Shown piece by piece: positions 37,751 to 51,227 of a stretch of 64,000 bases of DNA (its first letter is position 1; the number at the start of each line of letters is the position of its first letter). The stretch spans positions 34,451 to 98,450 of the forward strand of contig JAKSZP010005601.1 in NCBI GenBank assembly GCA_022478985.1, written 5' to 3'. This DNA comes from Massospora cicadina (taxonomy: Eukaryota > Entomophthoromycota > Entomophthoromycetes > Entomophthorales > Entomophthoraceae). The notes under the pieces were generated by a model. That model saw only the letters and a list, made by a program, of their open reading frames with translations. It made no database searches and had not been told where the DNA came from. Position numbers and translations under genes: made by a program.

Positions 37751-39283
37751 TCTCAGCATCTCAAATCTTGTCCGCCAGTTGTTGGGCATACGGCAGGGCA
37801 ACTTCCTTGATTATCTCAGGGTTGATTCCCTTTGCCCCAGATCTGGTCACTGCGTTTACGTCCAAATTGACCACTTGAAACAGTTGATCCTGTGCTCTTG
37901 TCCACAAACAGATCACTGATATCAATATCCTCATTCATGATATCAGGAGGAACAGGATTCTCCGCAGCTCTAGACTGTTCCCTGTCTAGGCTGTGGGTCC
38001 TTTTCCAGATTCATTAGTGGCAGCAGACTCTTTCGCTTGGACCACGTTGATTTGATCCTTTTGCTTCTTGCAGTGCACAGAGAAATGTCCCTTCCCACCG
38101 CATTGATAGCAGACCTTTTCTTTCTTATTCATACGTCTGAATCCTTCAGGCTTGTTCCCTGGCATGGTTCAGTTGTTCATCTCTTTAGCACCTTTGTTCC
38201 CTTTTGTGGGATTTGAATGCACACTAAATTGGATTTAAAGCTTCTGTTTAGGGCATCAAAGGTCTTTCCCAAAGTTTCTAATTATCTTTCATTTGAGAGG
38301 TAGTAATCTCTGTCATGAACATGGAAGAAATCATATGGTGCAAATTGTGATAGGGCTGAAGGGCCACTTGTAATGCAAATCTGGCATCGAAGTCATCCAG
38401 TACCTAAGCTCCAGCAAGGATTTGTGACTCCTGGTAGAACTAATCCGCAAAGCTTGCTAAAGACTCATCCTTATGGAACTGGATTCCCATAAAGTCCTGT
38501 TTGCGCTTTGACATGCGTGTTAAACTCCCAAATTCCTTCATGATGGCCGCCTTGGCCTCCGCATACAACCAGCTGTCCCCCTACAGGTGGGGTAACATTA
38601 AGTTATGACAGTCAGTGTCTAGGCAATTCATGACCATCAACGCCTTTTGGTGATCACCGTAGCTGTACATGGTCATATCAAACAGTCAAAAAAACGCTGG
38701 GGCGTTATCCTGATAGAACGTCAGCAATTTTGGCATTGCCTTAATTTCCTCCGAGTTATCTCTAGCTGATTCTCTAGGTTTGGCCACTTAACTCACTTGG
38801 GGAATGAATTCGGGCATCATCTCCAAAATGGCAGCAAAAGTGGGAAGCATGTTTATAGGGGTATTTGACTTCCCAATTATTGTATGAGGGCTTCTTTCTT
38901 CAGCATCGCTTGCCACAAATGGCTCACAATCGCATTTGTGAGTTTTTAGCTCCTTGACATGCTTGATCAGTTGCTAATATCAGCGCTGAAATTTCTCAAA
39001 TGAACGCAATCTGCTTCCAGCTCCATTTTCAGATATAAGACCTCTTGAATTAGTTCCCCTTCTTTCTTCTTTAATGAAGTTACTTTTTCCTTATAAACTC
39101 ATTCCTGAAAACCATGACATTATAAATCCCTTACTCCATCTTGGCAACTTGTTCTTCCAAGCCTGCGAATTCTTGATGATCCACTGAGTTTAGGGCATTC
39201 TGATTTACAGTGGCTAATTCCATCCATAGTTTTTGTAGCTCTTTTTTATATGACATCCAACTAAGTTCTTCTACTCAACTACT
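37750..39283 (-). pseudogene. G2 gag relic with zinc knuckle
   Basis: Between primer-binding site and protease, the minus strand encodes pieces of a gag protein. The clear landmark is a CCHC zinc knuckle CYQCGGKGHFSVHC at 38111-38070, which in retroelements binds the RNA genome. Near 39230 the N-terminal part reads KELQKLWMELATVNQNALN, an acidic helical segment. Many stops and shifts interrupt the frame. Confidence 0.7.
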
Positions 39284-39301
39284 CCCCTGTAGTGAGCACC
39301 A
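39284..39301 (-). promoter_or_regulatory. G2 primer-binding site
   Basis: On the minus strand TGGTGCTCACTACAGGGG, 3 bp inside the 5' LTR and identical to that of G1. Confidence 0.75.
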
Positions 39302-39304
39302 ATT

Positions 39305-40457
39305 TGTAAAAATTTATGGGTCTGGTTATTATCAGCACTTAACCCCTATAAACTTATTACTTGCACATGTTCAGTTCTTGTGCAATTTGTCTGTGTTATA
39401 TAGTAATTGATATTTCATGTTGATAATAGTATGATGACTATTATCCGTAGTTGAATGGAATTTATTAGATCTTGGACCAACGCTCGGCCAGTATTCCCAC
39501 TCAAAATACTTGAGATGTCTTAATATAGGGATTTGTTCCCTCATACTGTCCAACCTGATCTTCTCTGAGATTCCCTGGTGACAGTTTCTCCAGTTCAACA
39601 CACAGTCAGCAGCAAACCACTATAGTTTCTCTTTCTTTTCTAGATCCCCGCTCAGATCTTTACTCTTTTCCTTAAAGAGTCTCCCAATTATCGCACACAG
39701 CAATAATATCCTTGAGAATAATAGAACAAATGAAAGCTGATAAAGTTTACTACTTAGATCATACCCTGGTTGAAAACTATAGAGCTATAAAAATTGTTTT
39801 TACTATATAACTTATTTTTTATTATGAGTGAATTCTAGGGAATTTATAGTGAGGTTCGGTCATTTAGCCCTTGGTTGACACCTCTTCAATAAAATGGCAG
39901 TCGTTGCCATTGAATCACCCATCCACATCTCAGCAGCAATGGTCTTCCCCATCCTGGCTAGGATTCCGTCATTGTACATTCTCAAGACCTAAATGAAAAG
40001 AGTAAGAAAACGTGTCCCTAACGTTTTCCTCTTGATTAAAAAAAACCAACCATATTTGGCTAGCGACCTGCTTAGGTAATGGGACTTGTTACCCATTGGC
40101 AGGTCACAAATCTAACAGATCAATTTGTTAGTTGCAGGCGGCATCACTCGCCTCACAGCTTACTACTTACATTTCTAATCAGTTGGTGATGAAACCCAAC
40201 AAATCCCATTCAGTACACCTGATAGTTAATCACTATCAGATGCCCCTATTTCGTCAGCAACTCTAACTGACGAGATCTTAAGCATTCATCTGGATTGATC
40301 CTCAATGGATATGACCAAGCGAATATCCCAAAATCCCCCAAACATAGTTACTCCAAAATCACGGTCCACCGATTAAAATTAACCTTGCATAAGGGAATTA
40401 CCTCCTAGCAATTCTTGCCAATCTAGAAGGCTGGGAATATGAGCAAAAAAACCAACT
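39305..40457 (-). repeat. G2 5' LTR
   Basis: Pair of 30927-32079. The outer end is decayed (ACCAACT where CCCAACA is expected on the plus strand). Confidence 0.88.
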
Positions 40458-40949
40458 CCAAATTAGCAATTAGAGTGATTTTTAGTATAATTCATGATTC
40501 TTTCTCAGTGTGTCCAGTATGACTTATAGTTCTTATTTTAAGACACAAATTATTTAGCATGTCAGAAACTAGAGAAAATATCTTTGGACATATAATGGAA
40601 ATTTTCGCAGCTACCTGAAACTATTATAACAGTTGGACAGTAGGCTAATACCACTCCAAAAAGAATAGCTCCACTGGCATGCTTTTGATTTTTGATGCAA
40701 ACCTTTTTACAGCTTTTTAGAGAAATGGTAATGTTTAAGCAATTTTGGCAGCAAATGCAACAGAAGGTTTATTTTAATTATAAATAAAGAAGTTAGCTAT
40801 GCAATCCACTCATAAAAAATATAATTTACTAGAATATTTTATGTTATCCTTCTACTTACCTTCCAAAATGGTATCAACATCTATAATACATTCCTGTTTT
40901 TCAAGTGGTAAAAAACCACTATGGGATGCATACGCCAAATCTACATACA
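40458..40949 (+). repeat. G4 5' LTR, second part
   Basis: Continuation of 30786-30926 after the G2 insertion. It aligns with 55264-55763 through CTCAG.GTGTC, GAATAGCT, TTGGCAGCAA and ACCTTCCAAAA, and ends TACATACA. Confidence 0.72.
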
Positions 40950-40952
40950 ACC

Positions 40953-40970
40953 TGGCGCTCTAAAAAGGGG
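40953..40970 (+). promoter_or_regulatory. G4 primer-binding site (candidate)
   Basis: TGGCGCTCTAAAAAGGGG lies 3 bp after the LTR end. Its first bases resemble those of the G1, G2 and G3 sites. Confidence 0.6.
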
Positions 40971-43900
40971 GTCGTAAAAACAATTACTCCCCTTAACATT
41001 GAACCTCCAGGGACATTTCTGAGTCTATCAACTCTAGTTGTGATCCATTATATAACCCCTTCACCAACCTTGTAACTTCAGTTCAAGTATTTGGAGGGAA
41101 AACAAGATAACATCTGACAAAAAACAGATAAAATTACCAGGTGCTTTCTCTCAATAATAAGATTTACTATCTGATTTACAACTTAACGCTTGACCAGAAC
41201 TTGCATTGTCCCAAAACAGTAGGACTACCAATGTCACCACTGACCAGATCTTAATGATCATGGAATGGCTTATCAGAGGCTACCGCCTGCATGATGTCAA
41301 CCTGTCAGACAACTACATAGGTATTTTTACCGCCTAAATAACTAAGCCAAAGCTATATGGCTTACAGGTCTTACCTTCATGTGACACGGTGATCCTTACC
41401 AGAAGACTCATCTCACTTCAAAACATATTTTGGAGTACCTCACTTCCTACATTTAACCTTCCATCTGTAAGCTCCTTTACATGTTGGATCACCAAAACAT
41501 TGAGGTTTTCAAGATAATGTAATTTTCACAGGAACAACGTAATGACATTTGAATACTCCTTGAACATCTTTAATGAGCCTTTTTAGAAGTAAGAAATTAG
41601 GTATTTAGATTCAAGGACATGTTCTAAATATAAGACGCTTAGATTACCTTGGTTATTAACTGAATGACAAATTTTTTCAGGCCATAGGTGACTTTAAGTC
41701 ACAGAGAACTCAACTCCAGTGGGTCATTGATGTTAACACCCATAAAGCTACCATTAGCTGCTTCATGCACAAAGTGTCAAATTCACTGCCATTGACGCCA
41801 TCGTCAAGCTCATTTGCACCATAATTTAATCTATTGACCACCACCTGGACAACTTCAAAGACTTGGCCATGGATGAAGTCAACCAAACTTCAAATGATTT
41901 AGTAAGCCTTAGCAGGTGGAAATAATGATTACTTCATTCAGCAAGACCTCATAGTACCATCAACTTGTCAACTGGTTGGATCAGTTAAAAGAAAGGATAC
42001 AGGCCCAGGACTACTCGAAGCCCATAACTGACCAATTCAATGAAATCATAGAGCACTCTGCAAAGAGGAGCAAACTCACATCTATGAGTGACATTATTAA
42101 TGAATTATACTGAAAGTGCCATACCCTGAATGAACATTATATGGCACAAACACTAGGATCCAGGATTCTGCGTATCATAACTCTTGACTATGGGATACTC
42201 TGGACAATGTTCTGGAATGGTTAGGTCATGTCAAAAAATAAGACACTGGGAAGAAATACTACTAAAATGCCAATTAAAAATCATCAAACTCTCAGAAAAA
42301 GTTTATTGAGGGCAGCTGTTGATGTAAGAAAGACAAACCAAAGATAAATTTGGTAAATCTTTTTTGGAGAAAAAAGTTGATGACAATATTTGAACTTCTA
42401 TAAGGTATAAAACACCATAGCAACAACTCTGAAGATAAAGAATTCGCCTCTATCACATAAATCCCATATGTCATGGAAAAATCTGATTAAAAGAAGACTG
42501 AGCTTCTATTCTGGGTTATTAAAACCCAGTGAAGAGCCCAGAATACCAAGGGCACAGCTTTTCTAATGACTTTGAGAATGGACGTTCTAGGGCTCATGGG
42601 TAGTTAGTAATTTAATAGCGTACCAAAGGCCCTATAACAAACCAAATGTCTGCGATGGGAAAACCGCTATAAGCTTGAGTAACCAGTGTTTGGAGAGGAA
42701 TGGAGAAAGTCAACCCCTCCAGTTTTTGCAGCTGATGACCTGTTTACAGAACCATAGTAACTTAGTTTGTCTTTAGGATGCAAATAGTTGTCAGGCTCAT
42801 CTGGGCATGCAGATTCTTGCTTTGAATCAATGAATTTGCAAACTAAATCAAATTCGTTCATTTCATGTTCATACTGAGCTCTAGGTTTATTTTGCAATTA
42901 GACTTGAATTGAGTTGCTGCGCAAGGTAGGCGGTAGAGGTGGAACATTAAATTGCTTTGCATGCGTTGGCAGGGGTGGATGGCCATGACAGGGAGTTCTC
43001 TGGATGCTGGATACTTGAAAGCCTAAACAGGTTATAAATTTAGACGCTTTTTGCTTACAAGAGTTGTTCCAGAGTTGACTAGTGGGATGGACCTTCATGG
43101 TTAGATCACGCCTAGCCAGTGGCGGTCAGAGAGTAAAATCTTAGTTTTGGGGGAACCTGGTTTGCACAGTGAATTGGAGATAATAATTAGGGGTGTAGTT
43201 TTAGAAACTTGGCTACACCGTGATGAGCCGCTGGATTGATAGATTGGATTGTCCACTTAACATTTTATGCAAACCCCTACAAGGTGGCAGCATGCTTCAC
43301 CAGATTGATAAAGAAATTCTGGAAATGGAGTTATCAGTGGAGACTGCATAAAACAACTTGAGAAACATAATTTTTATTTTGAATGGTTCATAATGAATAT
43401 GAAAAGACAACATACCCTAGGAGGGAATGTTGCCTCTATAGGAGTGAGGAAGATACTAGAGAGGAGCCCACAGAACTGTCCTGGGCCTGGGCCCTATAAT
43501 GCATACTCTAACTGTTTGGGCTAATAAGAGTGGTATGGAATGGGATAGCCTTCAAAAGTGTCTGATCAAATTGCAAAGATTTTGATATATATAATCCTCA
43601 GACTGATGAACAGATCAGAATGATAGAACTAATTTGAATAAATCTGTTCAGATTGGTGAATCTGCAAAGCCTGTTTTATAAGAATCTATTACAACTTGTT
43701 GATCAACTATAATAACTTCAGGCTTTTATTATTTGATCAGGGGTGTCAATCTGTAATCTGTTATACTAGAGAGTAATCTATCTGAATTCTTTGACTTGTT
43801 TAGTGTTATTTGTTTTGGTGCATATTTTTTCTGTTTCTAGGAACTAAGAGCAAGTGGGCTACGGATTAAATGAGTCTCGGGGCACTGCCAAAGTTGCTTG

Positions 43901-45351
43901 AAATGGACTACATCCTGAAAACCCCCTCTATCGTTTTTTATAATTAAGAACAAGAAAAGTGGTAGAGAAGGAGGACCCTTATGGCAAGGATTTAACCTAT
44001 CACTCGTCTACCACATGGTTAAGGTCATTTTACTGGGATAAGGTTTTTTCTGCAGCCCTGGCCCTCCTTTACATCTGAAGAGTATATAACTTTTTATTAT
44101 TTGGAAAGGCTGATACTCAGGATTTACGCCTCATAGAAGAATTATTCATGCTTACAGCAAAGCCATCACACTTCTCGCTACCTTCTTGTATTCCTACTAA
44201 TGACAAGAATACCTCAATGTACATCACTGATGCCTCTCTCTCAAACTTGACCTTCTCAAAACCAGATATATACTTGTTTGCATAAGAGCACATTATTTGA
44301 TAATGATGTTTACATAACCTTTGATAGCTTTTTCCTGTCAATCAGATGGAAACATACAAGAGCTCTTCAAAAAGGTTCAAGTTTTCCATATAGGAACTAG
44401 ATTAGCGCTGAGCCAAACTTATGATTTACATCCTTGACATTATTAGGATTAACCAAATCACTTGTTACTATGAGATATCTCCATGTCTTACCAAGAGGCT
44501 ATATAAACCATATTAAACTGCTTGAGAGAGCTGTGAAGATGGCTCAAGCCAAGGATGATCTTTTCAACGTTAGGTTCAACGCAATGAGAACTAACAACTT
44601 TGTTAACCACTTCACCCAGAAGGTCCATGTGATAATAGGAGCTGTAATTTTTAGTGGAAGCTGATTCAGCTACATCAATGATCTCTTCAGTGAATCCATA
44701 CTAAGAATTTTTCAATACAATGACTCTTGTCCTCTAAAAGGATAAAGATATAAACAAAATCTTAGATACCTATGCTGGCAATCACCCTTTTCCAACCCAT
44801 AAATGTGGAAAACCATTAATACCTACCAGTGTGGTAGGCCCCTCACCCAGAGCTGCAATATCTTAATACAAACTTCATATCTGGAAATGTAAAACACATT
44901 CAGTGATGCGATGTTTATAGTAACCTGTTACAACTTTTTATTAAAAGGGAAAACACACTTCTATTGCCTTAAATAGTGTACGTTACACGTGCAGTCAACT
45001 ATCAAAGGCCTGGAGGAAATTCAGTCAGAATAAAGGAATGGCTTTCTTTTTAAGCTAACTTAACCACTCAAATCCCTATGAAAAACAAACATCTCTAAAA
45101 TGGACCTTTTACCCCAACAAATTATATGTTATATTAAACAACCATAAATGTGTATGCCATAACAACCTGCACACAATTATAATCAATTGCAGTTTAAGGA
45201 GCTCACCAAGAATAAAGATAATAAACTCCTGTTAAAAACTCAAATAAGACTTGTTAGATAAACTTTATCACACTTCCTATGCACCATCCTTGAGAGGAGT
45301 AAACATAGCCTTTCTTGTAGACATGATATCCAGAGACTACACTTGTTATAA
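40971..45351 (+). pseudogene. G4 leader and presumed gag region, strongly decayed
   Basis: By position this should be leader and gag of G4. The only peptide-like pieces are QLKERIQAQDYSKPITDQFN followed by SAKRSKLTSMSDIINELY (about 41980-42110) and a 76-codon open stretch at 44434-44664 (LERAVKMAQAKDDLFNVRFN). At 44770-44850 a Cys-containing stretch (YQCGRP) could be a broken zinc knuckle. None is diagnostic. The region is longer than a typical gag, so other unrecognised insertions may be present. Confidence 0.35.
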
Positions 45352-45884
45352 TGATGGGTTTCACACAAGTTTAGATGAAGTTGAAATTACAGTTAACTTT
45401 CAATCTGTTTAAGTGTGTTCCACCGCTGTTAAAACTACTAAACTTGTAAAAAATGATGAACTTTAGGATGAGCAACTAAAATCAGAGACCCTTCTGAATC
45501 CAAAAGATAGTTAATAATGATCTTGCCATTTGGAGATCATCAGAATCCGCTGAATCAATCAGGAATGATCATGTCTGCCGGAATCCTCCACATTTTGATG
45601 CATCAATTCAAAAACCACTGTAACCTAATTGTTCATAGACTTCAATTAAAATTATAAATAGCCCCAAATTCTAAATCGAAATTCTTGTTCAGATCTACCA
45701 TTTCTTACATAGTTTTAATAAAAAATTTCCTGTTAAAACTAGCAGCAGTTTTCCTTTAAAATGGCTATGTTGTCAAGAGATTGCCCTAGAGACTCAAATT
45801 CTACTAGGAGATTCCGCTGGAGCTATAAAAAATAATAATTGTGTAGCCTTCAAAGGACCCAACCCTTAAATTATAAAAAACTCA
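45352..45884 (+). repeat. G3 5' LTR
   Basis: 533 bp, TGATGGG...CTCA. It aligns with 50692-51227, for example the shared AAGAGATTGCCCTAGAGACT. Confidence 0.85.
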
Positions 45885-45888
45885 ATAC

Positions 45889-45906
45889 TGGTGCTCCCTT
45901 CCAGGT
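45889..45906 (+). promoter_or_regulatory. G3 primer-binding site
   Basis: TGGTGCTCCCTTCCAGGT, 4 bp after the LTR. It shares its first eight bases with G1 and G2 and then differs. Confidence 0.65.
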
Positions 45907-46079
45907 ACCTTCTGAGGCTACCAGGTGAAGACATACCTTTTCAAAGATAAGCCCAGCAACCACAGAACTACCAAGATGAAGAAGAATATGAGCATAACTA
46001 ATGGATTATTTTTTTGGTGGAAATCACAAAGCTCAAGTTAGCACTTTAAACAACAACTTCTAAAGGTGACACAAGAAAC

Positions 46080-47040
46080 CTAGATGAACATTGGAGAAGA
46101 TTCTCTCAATGTTTAACTCTGGTCTCATTATATAATAAAATTGTTTCCCTTTCATCTACCTTAGCAAGCCAGTATGCAGCAATTGAAAATCTCCTCTGAC
46201 TCCTAGACAACAAGTCCTCACTTGATGTCAACACTTGCTACACCGCCCTCCAGGACAATATGGATGATTTAAGCTGAAAGGTTGATAAAGCTATCCCAAA
46301 CTGACCTAGACCACAGAGTCAACTTAGTCTGACCAATCTCCTACTCCCATTATCCATGTTCTCTATGAGCATGTTTGTTTACAAACCTTTTTTATAAAAG
46401 AAATATGTGCCTGGGACAAAAAATATTTAGTCTTTTTTTATATGTATGAAAATGTGATGGAATCCGCTACATATTCCAATGGTGCTAGCACATACAAACT
46501 TGTCTTGATAGTGAAATTGAGAGATTATAATGCCATACTTCAAACAGTGTACTGCTTGGGCGGAGCTAAAGGACGCCCTCATAATGGAATTTGGAAGTAG
46601 TGTATACCTGTCTAATCATAATCAGGAATTCATGAAGATCTGACCTACCGTGGAGAAACAAATAATGAGTTTTCTGAGAAGTTTTATCATGAGGCTCAGG
46701 CCCTTGCATCCTGTGATTAAGTTAATTTAGACAATGACATTGCCGCTGTACTCACTGTGTTTCAGAACAGTATGCCGCTTGTAATACATTTAAAGAATGC
46801 AAAAAACACTGTTTAAATCAATCCAGGATATTAAAGAATCTATTATGGCTGTGCCTGAGATAAAAAGGCGTTAAACACCAAGCAAGAACCAGTCTCACAT
46901 TCATGCAGTGATACACTTCTAAAGATCTAACCCTTAAAGCTACCCTTGCTCTTATTGTGGGTTCTTTGGGCATCAGTAAAATTCCTGTTGGAAAAAAAGA
47001 CTGATGAGGGTGTAAAAGTGGAGTCAGCTTAGGGCGTGAG
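46080..47040 (+). pseudogene. G3 gag relic with zinc knuckle
   Basis: A gag-like core reads AWAELKDALIMEFGSSVYLS (46555-46612), then NEFSEKFYHEAQALASCD (46670-46722) and DNDIAAVLTVFQNSMPLVIH. A CCHC knuckle CSYCGFFGHQ.NSC lies at about 46948-46990 with one stop inside it. This is the usual capsid-to-nucleocapsid order of gypsy gag. It is frameshifted and nonfunctional. Confidence 0.75.
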
Positions 47041-47279
47041 GCACCCTCTGCTGATGACTCTAAACCTCAACCGACGCTATTGTCAATCCTCACTCTGAAT
47101 CTTGCCTCTTATTCTCACCTGATAAAGTGGACGTTATGGATTCATTATTTTAAAAGATCTAAATTTTTCTTACTCTTCTCTTTCCTAATCACTTACTATG
47201 GGAATACAATTACCCACTCCCCATTTTGGCACTAAGTTACCCATGTTATAAAGGTCATCCATTAGTGAAAATCCTGGTC

Positions 47280-50200
47280 ATAATTGTTACTAGATCTCTG
47301 ATTACTGTCGTTTCTTCTCAATTGTAAAACAGATAGAGGTTGCACCAGATCAAAACCACACCTTGAATTTTAGGACTAAGGCCTCATTGGACCTGATTTC
47401 TGGGTGCTTACTCTTCCCTGCTGCTTCAGTTTGGATCACTGGTTGTTTCAGAATTAGCAGTTGTTCTAGATAATGAAGGTTATGCCTTTATCATAGGCAC
47501 CCAATTTCTTATTGAATTTAACACCAAAAATTTTGTCATAAAGACTTGTATATTTCTATCCTAGGATATTGCATTCCCTTAGTTGTTAAAGGCGCCAAAA
47601 GAAAAAGTGAAAGGAAAACCTATGAAATGTTTATTAGAACATCTGAACTTCATTGAGCGTCTAGGGTACCGAGTAGCTAGCCAAAAACCGACTGCCTCCT
47701 TCCAGCGCTGAGGCTCAAGAAGGGATGGCTGTTTACTATAACAACCAGTGGTTATACCCCTAAATTAGAAACTTGTGGACATGGGGATCTAACTTATGAC
47801 TCTGCCAAGTCTTTTGTTAAAAATTTGGGGAGAGCCTAATCTGCTATTTGTGAGCCTCTTATCTTCGTGGGGGTGCTGGATCCTGCTTATTGGGGGCCCC
47901 TAACCATATTGATGGTCAATTTCGCTAATTGTCCTATGAAAACACCTGAAACCAGCCTTTTACCTATTTTCAGACTCTACCTGCTGATTAAGTTGAATAC
48001 CTGTGCAGGTGCAGAAATCTAAACGATCTGGGGATCAACGAGGACACTACCTTTCCAATGTTGAAGTGAAAATAGGGAACACTCTTAAATCTGAGCAGCA
48101 GCGTCAAGCAGATTCTTTGATTGAAGAGTATGCTAACATATTCTCAAAATGCTCTTTGACTTTGGAATGATGAGATGTGTATATCATAGAGTGCTTACAA
48201 GCGACTCTCCTCCAATCCATGCTTAACCCTACTAGAAATATAAGGTTTGAGAAGCCCAGGTGATGAAGGAACTATAGCAGCTCTTGGCCGTTGGATAAAT
48301 TAAGCCCTCACAAAACCCACAGGCCTTGCCATTGCTGCTTATACAGAAAAAGGATGGGACAATGTATTACCACTGGTTGAATATCCTTACTTGAAAGGAC
48401 AGTTATCCGCTACCATGAGTTGATAATTCCCTTCAACTCCTGGTTGGATCGCAATTCTTCTCTAAAATAGACCTTTCAAGTGTCTATTGTCAGGATGAGC
48501 TTGCACTGGAGGATCAGGAGAAATGCACTCTCATGGAAAGTGAAGGGTTATTTGAACTTGCTCAAATTCCCCATGTAATGTGCAACGCCCCAGCTACATT
48601 CCAAAGGGATATTGGTGGCCTTTTAGGGGACTTGAAGATGCCATGTGTGTTGGTTTACCTTGATGATGTAACCATGTTCTCCCATACTTTAAATCAACAC
48701 CTCATTCACTTAAAGGAAGCGTTTGAACATTTCTGCACTTTTTCATTAAAGCTAAAACAAGACATATACCAGTACTTCCAAACTGGCATGATATTCTTAG
48801 GCATAGAGTTACCCAGGAAGGGATTTTGCCGCTACCAGACAAAGAGGTCATGATTGAGATGACTCAACAATTCAGCTTACATGATATTCATGTTTTCCTA
48901 AATATGGTCAACTATTACTGTTACTTTATTCCCCACTTTGCAGAGCATGTCAAACTACTTACGTATCTTCTCAATAAAGATTTTTCATTCCAAAGGTAAA
49001 AACTCAATAACAAGCTTTTGACGTTTTAAGGAAGCTCTCATAAAAAGTCATTTATTAGTTCATCCTAAATATGATAAACCGTTTATCCTCTTTAATGATG
49101 TTAGTGATGTGCTCTTGGGGCCATTTGACACATCTTATTACAAATCAAGATGACCATCCTATAACATATTTCAAAAAACACAGACTTAGGTGAAGAGTGA
49201 TTACAGCGTTACCAAGCGCAAATGCATAGCTGTCTTGCTCGACATTAAGTACCTTCGTCCTTTCCTGTACAGGAACTATTTTAATGTAGTTACAGATCAT
49301 ACCTCTCTATTATGGATACATCAGATGAAGGATCCGAATGGACAGCTGGGCACTCAAACTCCAAAGTAATAACTTCTCCATTGTCCATCATGCCATAATG
49401 ATACATCAAAATGCTGATGGATTGTCACAACTACCCATATTAACTCTCTATGCCTCCAAGGAATATCAGATTTACATACTTATTGGAAACCCTGAAGAAT
49501 GGAGCAAAGAGACTTCCTGTGGTTCATCAATTGTTAATAAAATGGCTGAGAAGATCCAGATTGAAAATGGATTATTATATAAACAGGCTTAACCTCTTGT
49601 TTGCCTTATGTCTTTCCAATGACTAGAAAGGAGACTTCTCTGGAGGGCTATCTGACTGTAGCCTATGGCGCTGTAGTGAGAACTCATCAGTAGCTGCAAT
49701 AGCAATGCTACTGGGAAGGTGATGATTGAGTTGATCATGACATAATAGAATCCTGTCTTGTTTATGCTAGCCATAAACCTCCTAATCTAACGTATCAACA
49801 ACAAATCATTAGTCTTATTGCCCAATTTTCTACTGTCAGCATTGTCATTGTTAGTTACTAGCTATGGCGATGTACAGCCACTGGTAAAATCATACTAGCA
49901 GTTTATAATCTCACAAAATGGGTTGAGGCCATCTCAGCTTTCTCGCCCATCACTAAAGCAACTTCTTCATTTTTACTTAAACCAGTCTTCAGCCGCCATG
50001 GTAGCCTAAAGGTTTTGGTTTCCAATAATGGCACCAAATTTGTATATTAAGTAATTATGTGACCCTAATTTTTTGATGGGCACTTGTCCTTCCTTTACTG
50101 CTCCATATCATCCTGCTATCAACAGAGCAGCGGAACAAGAAAATGGAACTCTGGCCACCATCCTCTACAAGATAGATCAATCTAATCCATCTCATTGAAC

Positions 50201-50690
50201 AAATACCTTACAGAGGCTCTACTGGCATACCAAGTTTGCTACCGTTAATTTATTCAGATGTCACTTTTTTGAGCTCTAGATGGGCAAGAGATGATCTTAC
50301 CCTCAAGTTCAACCCATATTCTAAACCTCCGTTCCAGAAACAGCTGAGATAACAAAGCAAAGTTTGAAAGATGAATTATTTTGTCTGCAATTTTTAGTTG
50401 CCAAGTCTTAGGAGATTATAAGTAAACAAGAAGCAGATAAAAGCAATTCCCAGAGGCCAGCCTTGTCTGAGTACAAGCTAAAAAATTTAATCCTATTTTC
50501 CCATCACCTGCCAGGGAAGAGACAAAAAATTTGACATGCTATGGTTAGGACCTTATTGAGTGATTTATCTTTGGGACTGGAGTACTTGATTGCCTCTATC
50601 AAATAGGGCTCCATTGTAAATTGAGTCCACGCATGATTTCTCTAAAGATATGCCCTTCCTCAGCAAGAATTTGAGTGGGTATTTTCAGGA
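47280..50690 (+). pseudogene. G3 pol relic (protease end, RT, RNase H, integrase)
   Basis: The protease end shows LDNEGYAFIIGTQFLIEFN (47468-47525). RT has QKKDGTMYYHWLN (48345-48385), FFSKIDLSSVYCQDELALED (motif A Asp, 48455-48515), MCNAPATFQRDIGGLLGDL (48577-48635) and VLVYLDDVTMFSHTLNQHLI (catalytic YLDD, 48647-48707). RNase H keeps SDYSVTKRKCIAVLLDIKYL and VVTDHTSLLWIHQMKD (49195-49330), then ALKLQSNNFSIVHHA. Integrase has YNLTKWVEAISAFSPITKAT (49905-49960) and LVSNNGTKFVY. A 106-codon stretch covering motif B to the fingers is open (48533-48853). Several stops elsewhere. Confidence 0.88.
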
Positions 50691-50691
50691 A

Positions 50692-51227
50692 TGATGGGAT
50701 TCATACAAATTTAGTTAAAGTTCAAATGCCAGATATTTGTAATCCACTTAAGATTGTCTCACTGGTGTAAAAGCTACCAAAATTGCAGCAAATTATGAAC
50801 TCCAAGGTGAGCAACTAAGATCCTAGTTCCCTTATAAACCTTCCAAATTTCAGTTGATAAAGATCTTTCCATTTGGAGATTATCTGAATCTTCCAAACTG
50901 ATAAGGATAGATTGTGTCCACCAGAATCCTCCACATTCTGCAGAATTTTTCCAGAATTTTGCAGCACCCTATTCATTTCTAGACTTCAACAAAATTTATT
51001 AACAACCCCAAGTATTGATAAAGATGTTTTCGTTCATATATACGATTTTTCACTAGTTTTTACTAGAGATTTTTCAGGTACAATTTAACAGAGATTTTCT
51101 TTGGCGTCTATTCCATCAAGAGATTGCCCTAGAGACTCAAATACTATTTAGAGATTTCACTGGAGCTATAGTGACTAATAATTGTGTAGTTTTTTAAGGA
51201 TCTAACCTTCAAATCATAATAAAATTA
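50692..51227 (+). repeat. G3 3' LTR
   Basis: 536 bp, partner of 45352-45884. No strong purine tract is visible immediately before it. Confidence 0.85.

Larger units (their letters stand above)
30927..40457 (-). mobile_element. Ty3/gypsy element G2, minus strand
   Basis: A 9.5-kb element of the same family as G1, reading right to left: 5' LTR, primer-binding site, gag with zinc knuckle, protease, RT, RNase H, integrase, hairpin array, antisense frame, purine tract, 3' LTR. Flanking pentamers are CCAAG (30922-30926) and CCAAA (40458-40462), a one-mismatch target duplication. It sits inside the 5' LTR of G4, so it is younger than G4. All genes are broken, but it is the most complete member of its family here. 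Confidence 0.9.
45352..51227 (+). mobile_element. Ty3/gypsy element G3
   Basis: A 5.9-kb element with 0.53-kb LTRs (45352-45884 and 50692-51227) starting TGATGGG. It has a primer-binding site at 45889, gag with a zinc knuckle, and pol with protease end, RT, RNase H and integrase, all plus strand. It lies inside G4 and is therefore younger. Neighbouring pentamers (TATAA, AAGAA) do not form a clear target duplication. Confidence 0.87.

Noticed and set aside
43966..44040. Minus-strand stretch with tRNA-like boxes (GTGGTAGACGAG, GGTTAAATCC)
   Set aside because: Too short for a tRNA, no anticodon arm, and a GACC/GGTC end pairing could be chance. At best a decayed SINE.
45096..45150. Resemblance to 51246-51305 on the other side of G3
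   Set aside because: Only one clear shared word (TATTAAACAACCA) and unclear alignment around it; not enough to claim a duplicated target segment.
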